Shown one piece after another: positions 16,629-25,078 of a stretch of DNA of 64,000 nt; position 1 is the first letter of the stretch, and each line of letters begins with the position of its first letter. Origin of the DNA: Methanomicrobiales archaeon HGW-Methanomicrobiales-3. GTDB taxonomy: Archaea > Halobacteriota > Methanomicrobia > Methanomicrobiales > Methanospirillaceae. The notes under the pieces were generated by a model, which saw only the letters and a list, made by a program, of their open reading frames with translations, did not search any database and had not been told where the DNA came from. The position numbers were made by a program, and so were the translations under genes. The stretch lies in NCBI GenBank assembly GCA_002839605.1, contig PGYK01000010.1:1-64000 (forward strand), read 5' to 3'.

Positions 16629-17372
16629 TCAGGGTGCCGTAGGCAGTAATCCGCTGATCCGTTCGGGATGGGTATAGACGGTGAAACGGTCACCCCGGGA
16701 GAAACCGACAAGCGTGATGCCCGCCGATTCTGCGGTAGCGATCCCCTTGTCCGTGGATGCTGCCCGGGAGATGACCACCGGAATTCCGGCCCGGGCATAT
16801 TTCCGGACCATGCCGGCGGGTTGCCGGCCGGTACACCCGATCACACACCGGGAGAGATCGATCCCGTTCAGGACGGCGTACCCCACGAGCTTGTCGACCG
16901 TATTGTGCCGGCCAACATCGCTGCTTTTCCGAATCAGCCTGCCCTCACAGAACAGGACCGAGCAGTGAACCCCCCCGGTCTTTCTCCAGAGTTCGGTCTC
17001 GATCTCGCGGGTAACCGCGATCACGTCATCCGGAGTGAGCCGGATATCCGACTCCTGCTGGGGCAGATCCGAGAGATAACTCATGCCACCCGATGAGCCG
17101 ATCTCACGTTTCACCTGCACCAGATCGCAGACGGATGGGGAACAGGCAAAGATGCGGTCACCATCAACCGTCACCGAATCCACGTTTTTTACGATCCCTT
17201 CGCAGATAAGATACCCGGCACCCAGTTCCCGCAACTGGTCCCGGCTTGCAACCATCTCAGTTACGGGCCGGTCATTGAGCAGGAGCTCGAACCGGTCCTC
17301 GATGACAACGGCATCCTCTGTTGCCCGGGCCGTGCCGTCAATGAACTGGATCCCGTGATGCAGGTGGATCAT
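16629..17372 (-). CDS. fdhD: FdhD-like formate dehydrogenase accessory protein lacking the CxxC pair
   Basis: The 247-residue protein has the FdhD core: SSDVGRHNTVDKLVGYAV, VIGCTGRQPAGMVRKYARAG, IPVVISRAASTDKGIATAE and GFSRGDRFTVYTHPERI. FdhD delivers sulfur to the Mo/W-bis-MGD cofactor of formate dehydrogenase. Where well-studied members carry a CGxCG loop for sulfur transfer, this protein reads GSSGGMSYL (about residues 92-100) with no Cys. Other Cys at 77 and 82 (FACSPSVCD) are close by and might substitute. The start overlaps the cutA stop (ATGA). Confidence 0.85.
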   Translation of the reverse strand: MIHLHHGIQFIDGTARATEDAVVIEDRFELLLNDRPVTEMVASRDQLRELGAGYLICEGIVKNVDSVTVDGDRIFACSPSVCDLVQVKREIGSSGGMSYLSDLPQQESDIRLTPDDVIAVTREIETELWRKTGGVHCSVLFCEGRLIRKSSDVGRHNTVDKLVGYAVLNGIDLSRCVIGCTGRQPAGMVRKYARAGIPVVISRAASTDKGIATAESAGITLVGFSRGDRFTVYTHPERISGLLPTAP

Positions 17373-17689
17373 GATCCCCGCGTCTGTTCGTGCACCCAGT
17401 CAAGGTAGGGGCCATGACCGGCAATCACCGGAAGCGCAATGATCTCCGGTACCTCGTACGGGTGGAGATTTTTGATGGCGCGGATAACCTCATCGGCTTT
17501 CTCCTTCCGGGTCTTTATTATCAGCAGGTGCTCGTTATCAGCAGAGAACTCCCCTTTCCACGTGTAATAGGAGTTGACGTGGACAACGTTGACACAGGCG
17601 ACCAGGTGAAGATCCACCAGGGCCCGTGCAATTTTTGGTGCGTCCTGCGGGGGAGCGGTGGAATAAATTACACAGATCTCGTGAGACAT
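17369..17689 (-). CDS. cutA: CutA1 family divalent-cation tolerance protein
   Basis: The 106-residue protein has the whole CutA1 fold signature: IYSTAPPQDAPKIARALVD, LVACVNVV, SYYTWKGE, EHLLIIKTRKEK and HPYEVPEIIALPV. CutA1 forms very stable trimers and has been linked to copper tolerance, though its biochemical role is unclear. The length is typical. It begins a short unit with fdhD, which it overlaps by four bases, and may extend to DUF1890 and DUF1894. Confidence 0.93.
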   Translation of the reverse strand: MSHEICVIYSTAPPQDAPKIARALVDLHLVACVNVVHVNSYYTWKGEFSADNEHLLIIKTRKEKADEVIRAIKNLHPYEVPEIIALPVIAGHGPYLDWVHEQTRGS

Positions 17690-17804
17690 AAAGAAAACCT
17701 CCTCGTTATGACAGGTGTTGCCCTTCCCGGTTCATAAGCGTATATCATCAATGCCGGGCACGGGCGTTAAATTCTATAGACGCCAGCGCCAACACATACC
17801 TGTT

Positions 17805-18953
17805 ATGTACGCCAGCCGCATGAGCAACCTCCCGCCGTATCTTTTTGCACGGATCGACGCGATGAAAGCCGAACAACGAAAAAAAGGTGTTGACATCATC
17901 GACCTCGGGGTAGGCGACCCCGACCTGGCAACCCCGCCCCATATCGTGGAAGCCCTCTGTACCGCAGCAAAGGACCCCAAAAACCACCACTATCCCGACT
18001 ATGCCGGTATGCCTGCCTACCGGAGCGCAGTTGCAGGATGGTACCGGACGCGGTTCGGGGTCACGCTCGATGCCGATAAGGAAGTTGTTGCCCTTATGGG
18101 ATCCAAGGATGGCATCGCCCATATTCCCGAGGCATTTGTCAACCCCGGCGACTATGTCCTCTCCCCGAGCCCCGGTTACCCGGTATACCGGACCGGCACG
18201 CTCTTTGCCGAGGGACGCATCCATGACCTGCCGCTCCTCCGGAAAAATAATTTTCTCCCGGTACTTTCCGATATCCCAAAGGATGTGGCAAAGGCAGCAA
18301 GGATCCTCTATATCAATTACCCCAACAACCCCACCGGAGCCATAGCCCCCGCTGAATTCTACCGGGAAGTTGTTGATTATGCCGCAGAGAACGACGTCAT
18401 TGTTGTCTCGGACAATGCCTACTCCGAGATCTCCTTTGACGGGTACCGTGCCCCCTCGTTCCTTGAGACAAAGGGCGCCATGGACGTCGGTATCGAGATG
18501 CACTCGCTCTCGAAGACCTACAACATGACCGGCTGGAGGATCGGGATGGCAGTCGGTAATGCCGATGTCATCGCCGGGCTCGGCCGGGTCAAGACCAATG
18601 TCGACTCCGGGGTCTTTGATGCCGTGCAGCATGCCGCCATCACGGCCCTCTCGGGCCCGCAGGACTGCGTGCAGGATGCCTGCAGGATTTACCAGGAGCG
18701 CCGCGACGTGCTCGTGAACGGACTTCGGGGGCTCGGGTTTGATGTCCTGGTTCCCAAGGCAACCTTCTATGTCTGGCTGCCCGTTGAGGACTGCATGACC
18801 TTTGCCAGCCGGCTTCTGACCGAGGCTGGCATTGTTGCAACACCCGGTGTTGGCTTTGGAGCGAGCGGCGAAGGCTATGTGCGGTTTGCGATCACCCGGC
18901 CGGTTGCGCGGATACAGGACGCGATCGAACGGATACGCGGGATGAACCTGTGA
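17805..18953 (+). CDS. dapL: PLP aminotransferase, LL-diaminopimelate aminotransferase type
   Basis: The roughly 382-residue class I aminotransferase carries IIDLGVGDPDLATPPHIVEA, the PLP contacts LYINYPNNPTG and VSDNAYSEISFDG, the Schiff-base Lys237 in HSLSKTYNMTGWRIG, and the C-terminal VRFAITRP with the carboxylate-binding Arg. LL-diaminopimelate aminotransferases of methanogens have this pattern and length, and would convert tetrahydrodipicolinate to LL-DAP for lysine synthesis. Other aminotransferases of this branch are hard to rule out by eye, so the symbol is tentative. The frame extends to 17715; MYASRMSNLPPYLF at 17805 is the usual N-terminus. Confidence 0.8.
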   Translation: MYASRMSNLPPYLFARIDAMKAEQRKKGVDIIDLGVGDPDLATPPHIVEALCTAAKDPKNHHYPDYAGMPAYRSAVAGWYRTRFGVTLDADKEVVALMGSKDGIAHIPEAFVNPGDYVLSPSPGYPVYRTGTLFAEGRIHDLPLLRKNNFLPVLSDIPKDVAKAARILYINYPNNPTGAIAPAEFYREVVDYAAENDVIVVSDNAYSEISFDGYRAPSFLETKGAMDVGIEMHSLSKTYNMTGWRIGMAVGNADVIAGLGRVKTNVDSGVFDAVQHAAITALSGPQDCVQDACRIYQERRDVLVNGLRGLGFDVLVPKATFYVWLPVEDCMTFASRLLTEAGIVATPGVGFGASGEGYVRFAITRPVARIQDAIERIRGMNL

Positions 18954-19182
18954 AACCCGCAAACCACCGGACCGCAAAAGCTGGTCACCCCTCCATCACC
19001 AGCGTCTCTGACGCAGGTGCAACCAGCACGATCATGTCATCCCGGTACACCAGCCGCTCCCGGTGCCCGGGAGTGCGTATCAAAGGAACGCAGGCCGGCC
19101 AAATGTGCAGGGGAGGGACGCCTGACGATCTCCCCGCTGCGCTCCTCCGTGTGGCACGGCAACAGTAAGCGGGGAAGTCTTC

Positions 19183-20469
19183 GTGCTCTTCCACTATGCG
19201 CTGGTCGATGACCTTATCACCAAAGACGAGTTTGAACGGCGCGTTGAGGCAAAGATCGAGGACTGCGGGGACCTTGTTGACGAACCGACTGCCGCCATGA
19301 TGGTGGTCGGGGAACTCGGCCGGGAGCACGTGAAGATCAAGGGGCTCTCTGCCAAATCCAGCCTCTTCTCTTTTTTTGGAAAAATTGTTGACAAGACCGA
19401 GCCAAAGGAATTTGACCGGGCGGATGGCGAGAAGGGCTGGGTCGCCACGCTCATGCTCGGTGATGAGACCGGGACCACCCGGGTTGTGCTCTGGGACCAG
19501 AAAGCAGGGGCCGTACTCGATACGGAGATTGGCGAGGTTCTTGAGGTCATCGGCAGGCACCCGGGAAAAAATGTCCACGAGATCTATGCCCTTGCCCTCA
19601 GGAAAGCCAGTTGCGAGATAACCTGCACCGCAGCAGCGGCCGGCGGGCTCTCAACCGAACCCGTGGACCTGGATTGTGTCCTGCTCGCCATCGAACCTCC
19701 CCGCACATTCACCAAACGGGACGGCACGACCGGTGAGATGACCGGAGCGGTCATCGGGGATGCGGAGGGGACTGCCCGGCTCGTCTCATGGGTACCGGAA
19801 CTTCTTGTGGGGCATCGTGCCGGAACAACCCTGCACATCACCAGTGCCAAACCTTCCGGACGCGGCGAGGGCAGGGATTACAGCCTTGATGAGAAGAGCA
19901 CGGTAACCGTCTCCGAAACGGCCATTGTGGTTCCCGTAACACCGCTTGGTAAGGTCAGCGACAGCGGTACCTGGTCGGTCAAAGGCACGGTCAAACACCT
20001 CCGGGAGGCCCGTTCGTTCACGACAAGGACCGGAACCGCGTCATGGGTGCGGAACATTACCCTGAAGGATGGGGAGGATGAACTCAAAATCGTCCTGTGG
20101 GGCGAGAATGCCCTGATTCCGCTTTGCCCGGGCGATGCGGTGGAAGTCTACCATGCAACGGCAAAGGCAGGACGGTACGGCGGCATCGAGCTGGGCGTTG
20201 GACGGGGGAGTGTGTTCCGGGTGCCGGCAGAAGAGAGCCGCCCGATCATCTTTACCGGTACAATCATTGAAAGTAACGCAGGCCTTTTTATTGACAATGG
20301 AAAAGACCGGTACCTTATCGAGGGCGAACTCAGCCATGGGTCAGAAGTTACGGTCACCGGCACCCTCACCGGCAGCAGGATCACGCCGGAACAGGTAAAA
20401 CCGGCAACCCTCATACAAGAAGACATCCTGGCTGAGATCCAGCAGTTCGTAAAAAAAACTCAGCCGTGA
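19183..20469 (+). CDS. rpa: Replication protein A (single-stranded DNA-binding)
   Basis: The 428-residue protein is an archaeal RPA with several OB folds, seen as repeats beginning KEFDRADGEKGWVATLMLGD, FTKRDGTTGEMTGAVIGDAE and SFTTRTGTASWVRNITLKDG. The N-terminus, HYALVDDLITKDEFERRVEA then GDLVDEPTAAMMVVGELGR, is typical of euryarchaeal RPA41-like proteins. It coats ssDNA during replication and repair. The start is GTG at 19183 with GGGGAAG a few bases upstream; the frame is closed by a TGA at 19123. radA follows 83 bases downstream, a natural recombination partner. Confidence 0.9.
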   Translation: MLFHYALVDDLITKDEFERRVEAKIEDCGDLVDEPTAAMMVVGELGREHVKIKGLSAKSSLFSFFGKIVDKTEPKEFDRADGEKGWVATLMLGDETGTTRVVLWDQKAGAVLDTEIGEVLEVIGRHPGKNVHEIYALALRKASCEITCTAAAAGGLSTEPVDLDCVLLAIEPPRTFTKRDGTTGEMTGAVIGDAEGTARLVSWVPELLVGHRAGTTLHITSAKPSGRGEGRDYSLDEKSTVTVSETAIVVPVTPLGKVSDSGTWSVKGTVKHLREARSFTTRTGTASWVRNITLKDGEDELKIVLWGENALIPLCPGDAVEVYHATAKAGRYGGIELGVGRGSVFRVPAEESRPIIFTGTIIESNAGLFIDNGKDRYLIEGELSHGSEVTVTGTLTGSRITPEQVKPATLIQEDILAEIQQFVKKTQP

Positions 20470-20552
20470 TCGTTTCACTTTCACCCCCCGCACGCTCCTG
20501 AGTATTTAACCCAGTGTTTAACATCTTGTTGTGCCATAGGAGTGTATAAGAA

Positions 20553-21530
20553 ATGGCTGAAGGACCTCTGGAAATTGAAGATTTACCGGGCGTAGGCCCG
20601 AGCACTGCAGACAAGCTCCGGGAAGCCGGTTACCTGTCCGTTGAAAGTATTGCAACCGCAGCACCGGCAGAACTCTCCGAGGTCTCGGAGATCTCCGAAT
20701 CCACTGCCAAGAAGATCATCAAGGCTGCCCGGGAGATAGCCGATGTCGGCGGGTTCAAGACCGGCAGGGACATCTTTGAGGCGCGAAAGGATGTCAAGAA
20801 ACTCTCGTTCCGGGTCCCCGAGCTGGACACCCTTCTCGGCGGCGGCATGGAAACCCAGGCCATCACCGAGATGTACGGTGAGTTCGGGTCCGGAAAAAGC
20901 CAGATCGTCCACCAGATGGCAGTCAATGTCCAGCTTCCGGTGGAACTCGGCGGCCTCGGCGGCAGTGCAATCTACATCGATACGGAAAATACCTTCCGGC
21001 CCGAGCGTATCGAGCAGATGGTCAACGGCCTTGAGATCGATGATGCACCGGATGTCCAGGACGTTTTAGATAATATCCACATCGCCCGGGCACACACGTC
21101 CGATCACCAGATGCTCCTCATCGACAACTCCCGCGAACTGGCAGACGAGTTGAAGACCAGCGACAAGCCGGTCAGGCTCTTCATCATCGACTCCTTAACC
21201 GCCCATTTCCGTGCCGAGTACGCGGGACGGGGCACCCTTGCTGCCCGGCAGCAGAAACTGAACCGGCACATGCACGAGCTCTTCAAGCTCATCGACCAGC
21301 ACAACGCGGTAGGACTGGTCACCAACCAGGTCATGTCCAACCCGGCAGTCTTCTTCGGGGACCCGACCAAGCCCATTGGGGGCAACATTGTCGGCCATAC
21401 CGCCACCTTCCGGTTGTATCTCCGGAAGAGCAAGGGCGGCAAGCGTATTGCACGTCTCGTGGACAGCCCCAACCTGCCCGAGGGCGAAGCGCCATTCATC
21501 GTAGAAGAGGCTGGTCTCAAATCGTGTTAA
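20553..21530 (+). CDS. radA: DNA repair and recombination recombinase RadA
   Basis: The 325-residue protein is a full-length RadA. The N-terminal helix-hairpin-helix region reads [20 protein letters not shown]. The RecA core has Walker [10 protein letters not shown] (residues 109-117), Walker [15 protein letters not shown] and L2-region [11 protein letters not shown]. It forms filaments on ssDNA and catalyses strand exchange. A TATA-like TATTTAA lies at 20503-20509, about 45 bases before the ATG. The downstream phosphatase gene overlaps its 3' end by seven bases, so the two are cotranscribed. Confidence 0.97.
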   Translation: MAEGPLEIEDLPGVGPSTADKLREAGYLSVESIATAAPAELSEVSEISESTAKKIIKAAREIADVGGFKTGRDIFEARKDVKKLSFRVPELDTLLGGGMETQAITEMYGEFGSGKSQIVHQMAVNVQLPVELGGLGGSAIYIDTENTFRPERIEQMVNGLEIDDAPDVQDVLDNIHIARAHTSDHQMLLIDNSRELADELKTSDKPVRLFIIDSLTAHFRAEYAGRGTLAARQQKLNRHMHELFKLIDQHNAVGLVTNQVMSNPAVFFGDPTKPIGGNIVGHTATFRLYLRKSKGGKRIARLVDSPNLPEGEAPFIVEEAGLKSC

Positions 21531-22246
21531 AAGCACTCCTCACGGACATTGACGGAACGATCACCGGGCCGGACCGCAGGCTGGACACCGGATCGATACT
21601 TGCGATCCGGTCACTCATCCGTTCCGGGGTTGAGGTCGTACTGGCGAGCGGGAATACTGCCTGCTTCATGGATGCACTCTCCCGGATGATCGGCACGAAC
21701 GGGACGTTCATTGCCGAGAACGGCGGGGTGTACCGTATCGGGTATGGCAGCCCCCTCTCCATCAACGGGGACCAGGCGGCCTGCCGCACCGCACTTGCCG
21801 CAGTCCAGGACCATTTCCGGGCACGAGGCACCGAACTGGAACTCTACAGCCCGGATTACCGGTACGCAGATCTTGCATTTGCCCGGACGGTCCCGGTTGA
21901 TGAGGTTTACCGGATACTGAAGGACCATCCGGTGCAGGTCATCGACACCGGGTATGCCATCCATATCCAGTCAGTCGGGATCAACAAAGGAACTGCCCTT
22001 GAACTGCTCGCTCCCGCCATGGGGCTTGTGCCGGGCGATTTCCTTGCCATCGGGGACTCGCTCAACGATCTCCAGATGCTCAAAACCGCAGGAACCTCCG
22101 TCACGCTGGCAAACGGTCATCCGGACCTGAAAAGTATTGCAGACTATGTGACCGGAAAAGAGTATGGCGATGGATTTGTGGAAGCTGTTGAAAAATATTT
22201 TTTTATTTCCGCGCAAGGTAGCGGTCAACCACAATATAATCCTTGA
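21524..22246 (+). CDS. Phosphoglycolate phosphatase, archaeal HAD type
   Basis: The 240-residue HAD phosphatase has the nucleophile motif [11 protein letters not shown] (Asp8, Asp10), the second motif EVVLASGNT, the Cof-type cap with [12 protein letters not shown], and the metal-site motif [18 protein letters not shown] followed by [10 protein letters not shown]. Archaeal proteins of this family dephosphorylate 2-phosphoglycolate, which may arise from repair of oxidised DNA ends. Related sucrose-phosphate-phosphatase-like roles are possible. The start is GTG overlapping the radA stop. Its last 44 bases overlap the convergent PRC-barrel gene, so its C-terminal tail is probably not conserved. 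Confidence 0.85.
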   Translation: MLKALLTDIDGTITGPDRRLDTGSILAIRSLIRSGVEVVLASGNTACFMDALSRMIGTNGTFIAENGGVYRIGYGSPLSINGDQAACRTALAAVQDHFRARGTELELYSPDYRYADLAFARTVPVDEVYRILKDHPVQVIDTGYAIHIQSVGINKGTALELLAPAMGLVPGDFLAIGDSLNDLQMLKTAGTSVTLANGHPDLKSIADYVTGKEYGDGFVEAVEKYFFISAQGSGQPQYNP

Positions 22247-22457
22247 TATCCTTGACCGCCTCGAACGGGATCTTCAAGACCTTGTCATCTTCCATCTCGT
22301 AGCTGGCGGTATCGAAGGTTGAATCAGGGTGAACGAGCATCCCGATAACCTGGCCGGAATCGAAGTCCACCCGGATGTTCTTCAACGTCCCGATAAGCTT
22401 CCCATCGTTGCTCATTATCTTCTTTCTCGAAAGGCTGCGGGCAAATACACGAGTCAT
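22203..22457 (-). CDS. PRC-barrel domain protein
   Basis: The 84-residue protein is a single PRC-barrel: [57 protein letters not shown]. Small PRC-barrel proteins are common in euryarchaea; the domain binds proteins or RNA in other contexts (RimM), but the archaeal role is unknown. ATG at 22457 is about 23 bases from a TATA box, indicating a leaderless message. The 3' end overlaps the phosphatase gene on the other strand by 44 bases. Confidence 0.88.
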   Translation of the reverse strand: MTRVFARSLSRKKIMSNDGKLIGTLKNIRVDFDSGQVIGMLVHPDSTFDTASYEMEDDKVLKIPFEAVKDIKDYIVVDRYLARK

Positions 22458-22473
22458 GAAAAAATTGACGATG

Positions 22474-22486
22474 TATAAATATTTAA
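22474..22486 (-). promoter_or_regulatory. TATA box for the PRC-barrel gene
   Basis: On the minus strand the sequence reads AAATATTTATACA, a strong archaeal TATA element placed about 23 bases from the ATG at 22457. Confidence 0.55.
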
Positions 22487-22546
22487 AATGTTCTGAAATT
22501 GGCGTGAAAATATGAGTGTTTTTGTAAAAACAGAAAGGCAGAAGCC

Positions 22547-22756
22547 TTATTTGAACATTTCCGCGGCCATTCTGATGTCTGCACCCCGCAGGGTTTTCCT
22601 GCCGGCATGGTCGGACATCTTCTTGGCCTCTTTTGCGAGGAGCGTTCCGTATTCTTCCATCAGCTCTGCGAGGGTCTCGGTGGCATCGGCACTGACTCGT
22701 TCGGCACCACCCTTCTTGATGATGCGTTCGACAGCGGCCTGGGATAACTCGGTCAT
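22547..22756 (-). CDS. Archaeal histone
   Basis: The 69-residue protein is a single histone fold: LSQAAVERIIKKGGAERVSA (helix 1), a long central helix ATETLAELMEEYGTLLAKEA, and RKTLRGADIRMAAEMF with the RT-type loop and third helix. It dimerises and wraps DNA in the nucleoid. The frame opens at a GTG at 22786, but MTELSQAAV at 22756 is the standard family N-terminus, with GGGAGGAA 12 bases upstream. It stands alone between the PRC-barrel and CBS genes. Confidence 0.95.
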   Translation of the reverse strand: MTELSQAAVERIIKKGGAERVSADATETLAELMEEYGTLLAKEAKKMSDHAGRKTLRGADIRMAAEMFK

Positions 22757-22812
22757 GTGAACTTGATTCCTCCCATACCTTTTCACCTCATGTATCTAAA
22801 GGTATTTCCATT

Positions 22813-23691
22813 TTAGAGCGAGGGGAATACCCGGATCACGTCCGACTGGGTAAGGATCCCGACAGGTTTTCCATCCTCGACAACGATCAGCCGGCCGATC
22901 TGCATCTCCTTGAACCGGTTGATGACCTCGAAGAGCTTCACGTCGGAACCGATCTCCTCAACCTCGTCCGTCATCACTTCGGAGACCGGAGTCGTGAGGG
23001 GGAGGTTATTCTCGATTGCCGAGGCGATATCGCTCATCGTGACAATCCCCTGCAGGATACTGTCTTCAATGACCGGAGCACCGTGGATGTGCCGGTGGTT
23101 GAAGAGGAGCAGGGCATCGCGCAGCGTGTCAAGACTCCGGAGCGTTATGAGCGGGCTTGTCATGTACTCGCGGATGGGTTGCTTGGGAAGCGAGATCATC
23201 TCGGAGGTAGCGATGAGAAGTGACTGCTTCACCTCGTCTTTTCCGAACACCTCGCCGCGTATCAGAAGCTTGTTGACCGGGGTTGGCCCGATGGTGATCC
23301 TGTCCCCGATCTCAAAGAGCCGTGTGCTGCCAAAGAGCCTGATGACCGCATGACAGATGTCCGGGTGGCAGAGCGTGGTGAAATCGATCTCCTGGACCGT
23401 CGCCCCTTTCACTTCCACCCCATCCCTGCTGATCGGCACATCGTACTCGCTGCCCTTGATATTCAGGTTCAGTTCATGGTAGGCAAGCGCAGTCGGGATA
23501 TAGCCGCCCTTGGGGCCGGGGACGCCATCGACAAGGCCAATGGATTTGAGAGCCTGCATCTGGTTGCGCACGGTTCCCGGGTTCCGGTGGATCCTGTCTG
23601 CGATCTCTTCACCTTTGATGGAGTGCGAGTGCTGGTGATAGAGGGTGATTAGGGTGATGAGGATATCGCGCTGGATAAGGGACAGGTCCAT
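22813..23691 (-). CDS. HTH and CBS-pair transcriptional regulator
   Basis: The 292-residue protein starts with a winged-helix domain (residues 1-70: LIQRDILITLITLYHQHSHS, IKGEEIADRIHRNPGTVRNQ). A middle domain of the archaeal regulator type follows (RLFEIGDRITIGPTPVNKLL). Two CBS domains end it, beginning REYMTSPLITLRSLDTLRDA and VSEVMTDEVEEIGSDVKLFE. It is probably a DNA-binding regulator that senses an adenine nucleotide through the CBS pair. The frame runs open to 24123, but those residues are antisense to the GTPase gene; ATG at 23691 is the natural start. It is divergent from that GTPase with 45 bases between starts. Confidence 0.88.
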   Translation of the reverse strand: MDLSLIQRDILITLITLYHQHSHSIKGEEIADRIHRNPGTVRNQMQALKSIGLVDGVPGPKGGYIPTALAYHELNLNIKGSEYDVPISRDGVEVKGATVQEIDFTTLCHPDICHAVIRLFGSTRLFEIGDRITIGPTPVNKLLIRGEVFGKDEVKQSLLIATSEMISLPKQPIREYMTSPLITLRSLDTLRDALLLFNHRHIHGAPVIEDSILQGIVTMSDIASAIENNLPLTTPVSEVMTDEVEEIGSDVKLFEVINRFKEMQIGRLIVVEDGKPVGILTQSDVIRVFPSL

Positions 23692-23714
23692 AACGATAAA
23701 CCGTATGACTGTCC

Positions 23715-23726
23715 ATAAATATATAG
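23715..23726. promoter_or_regulatory. Shared TATA region between divergent HTH-CBS and GTPase genes
   Basis: ataaatatatag lies in the 45-base space between the two start codons. It is at TATA distance from the minus-strand ATG at 23691 (about 29 bases) and from the plus-strand ATG at 23752 (about 31 bases). It could serve either gene or both. Confidence 0.4.
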
Positions 23727-23736
23727 GGAGCGATTT

Positions 23737-24828
23737 GTGGAATTCGAAAAGATGCCGACCGTGCCAACCGCTGAGGAGATCCTTGACCGGAGTTTCCGGC
23801 GTGCGGCAAAGAAGATGGCAGAGAAGAGCAACAAGGAGCGCGCCAATACCGACTTTGTCCGGGCGGTAGGGGCCGCAGTCCATGACCGGCTGGTCTATAT
23901 CATACGGGGGTTCCCCGAGTTTGAGAACCTGCCCCCGTTCTACCGGGAGATGACCGATATCCTTTTCGGGATTGAGAAGATCAAGCAGTCCCTGGGTGCT
24001 GTCGGCTGGGCGGCAAAGCATACCAAGATGGTGGGAAACCAGCTCGTGCTCCAGTCCCGCAAGGCCGAGGACACCCTGGTTGTCCGCAAGCGGGCAGTAG
24101 CCCGGCTCGCTTCGATGGTCCACCAGATCGACAAGGATTTGCGGTTCTTAAACGAGGTCCGGAATGTCCTGCGCAAACTTCCCAATATCGAGGATACGTT
24201 CACCATCGTTATCGCGGGCTACCCGAATGTCGGGAAGTCCTCGTTCATCCGCAAGGTTTCATCTGCTGAACCGGAAGTGGCGTCCTACCCCTTCACCACC
24301 AAAGGGATCATTGTCGGGCATCGCGTGATGGGCCGCGAGAAGATCCAGTTTGTGGATACACCGGGGATCCTCGACCGCCCGGCCGAGGAGCGTAATGCGA
24401 TCGAACGGCAGGCACTCTCGGCGATGATGAATGTCGCCAATGTCATCCTCTTCATCCTCGACCCGTCCGAGCACTGCGGGTACCAAATGGACGTGCAGCT
24501 CCGCCTGCTTGAAGAGGTGAAAGGGATGGTGCAGGTACCGGTCATTGTTGCGGCAAACAAGTCCGATCTCACCACCGCTGACGGGTATCTTTCCATGTCC
24601 ACGCAGGCAGGTGTGGGGGTTGAGGAGGTTCTTGCCACCATCCTCACGCACAAGCCGGAGCAGGTGGAGAAGAAACGGGAGCGATCAGCGGATATCCGGT
24701 CGCCGTTACCCACGAAACCCGAAGAGGTTGTCATGGAAGTGAATGCCGACAACCCGGAAGGGGGAAGACGGAAGCGGCCAAAGAAGCCCCGGAAGCCCCG
24801 AACGATTGTGCCGGACGAAACATCCTGA
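23737..24828 (+). CDS. NOG1/Obg-like GTPase
   Basis: The 363-residue protein has a helical N-terminal domain of about 160 residues, then a G domain: G1 IAGYPNVGKSSF, G2-region ASYPFTTKGIIVG, G3 FVDTPGILDRP and G4 VAANKSDL. This matches archaeal NOG1-type GTPases linked to large-subunit ribosome assembly. The C-terminus is a short Lys/Arg-rich tail (GGRRKRPKKPRKPR), plausibly rRNA-binding. GTG at 23737 opens the frame; ATG at 23752 (MPTVPTAEEILDRSF) fits the TATA spacing better and may be the true start. Confidence 0.9.
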   Translation: MEFEKMPTVPTAEEILDRSFRRAAKKMAEKSNKERANTDFVRAVGAAVHDRLVYIIRGFPEFENLPPFYREMTDILFGIEKIKQSLGAVGWAAKHTKMVGNQLVLQSRKAEDTLVVRKRAVARLASMVHQIDKDLRFLNEVRNVLRKLPNIEDTFTIVIAGYPNVGKSSFIRKVSSAEPEVASYPFTTKGIIVGHRVMGREKIQFVDTPGILDRPAEERNAIERQALSAMMNVANVILFILDPSEHCGYQMDVQLRLLEEVKGMVQVPVIVAANKSDLTTADGYLSMSTQAGVGVEEVLATILTHKPEQVEKKRERSADIRSPLPTKPEEVVMEVNADNPEGGRRKRPKKPRKPRTIVPDETS

Positions 24829-24911
24829 ATCCGATTGGCTGGGGGATTTGATCACTTCTGATTTTTTCCCCACGGGAACCGTATTTTTTCATGCTGTGAC
24901 ACCCCATTTTT

Positions 24912-24985
24912 TGCCGCAAGGATGCGGGCGGGGGCGTCTGTTTTCCTTGCCGGGCATTTTCATGCTTTTGGTGTGAACCATCGTT
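24912..24985 (+). repeat. Partial copy of the interspersed intergenic element
   Basis: gcaaggatgcgggcgggggc, then ttttcatgcttttggtgtga and accatcgttcatgcccg repeat the 3' part of the element at 7912-8162 in the same order and orientation. The upstream core is missing. The rest of the 250-base gap between the GTPase and the kinase shows nothing else. Confidence 0.5.
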
Positions 24986-25078
24986 CATGCCCGTTTCTGC
25001 GGGATATCGACAAGCCGGAAAAGGTTTATCCCTTTTCTCTGCAAGAGTGCTTTTATTCATCCCCGAAAGTGATTTGCG

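Noticed and set aside
18985-19578. 197-residue minus-strand frame antisense to rpa, with a protein-like end (RTPGHRERLVYRDDMIVLV)
   Set aside because: Most of it is antisense to the strongly supported rpa gene, and the only part outside it is about 60 codons without a start. A decayed gene fragment remains possible.
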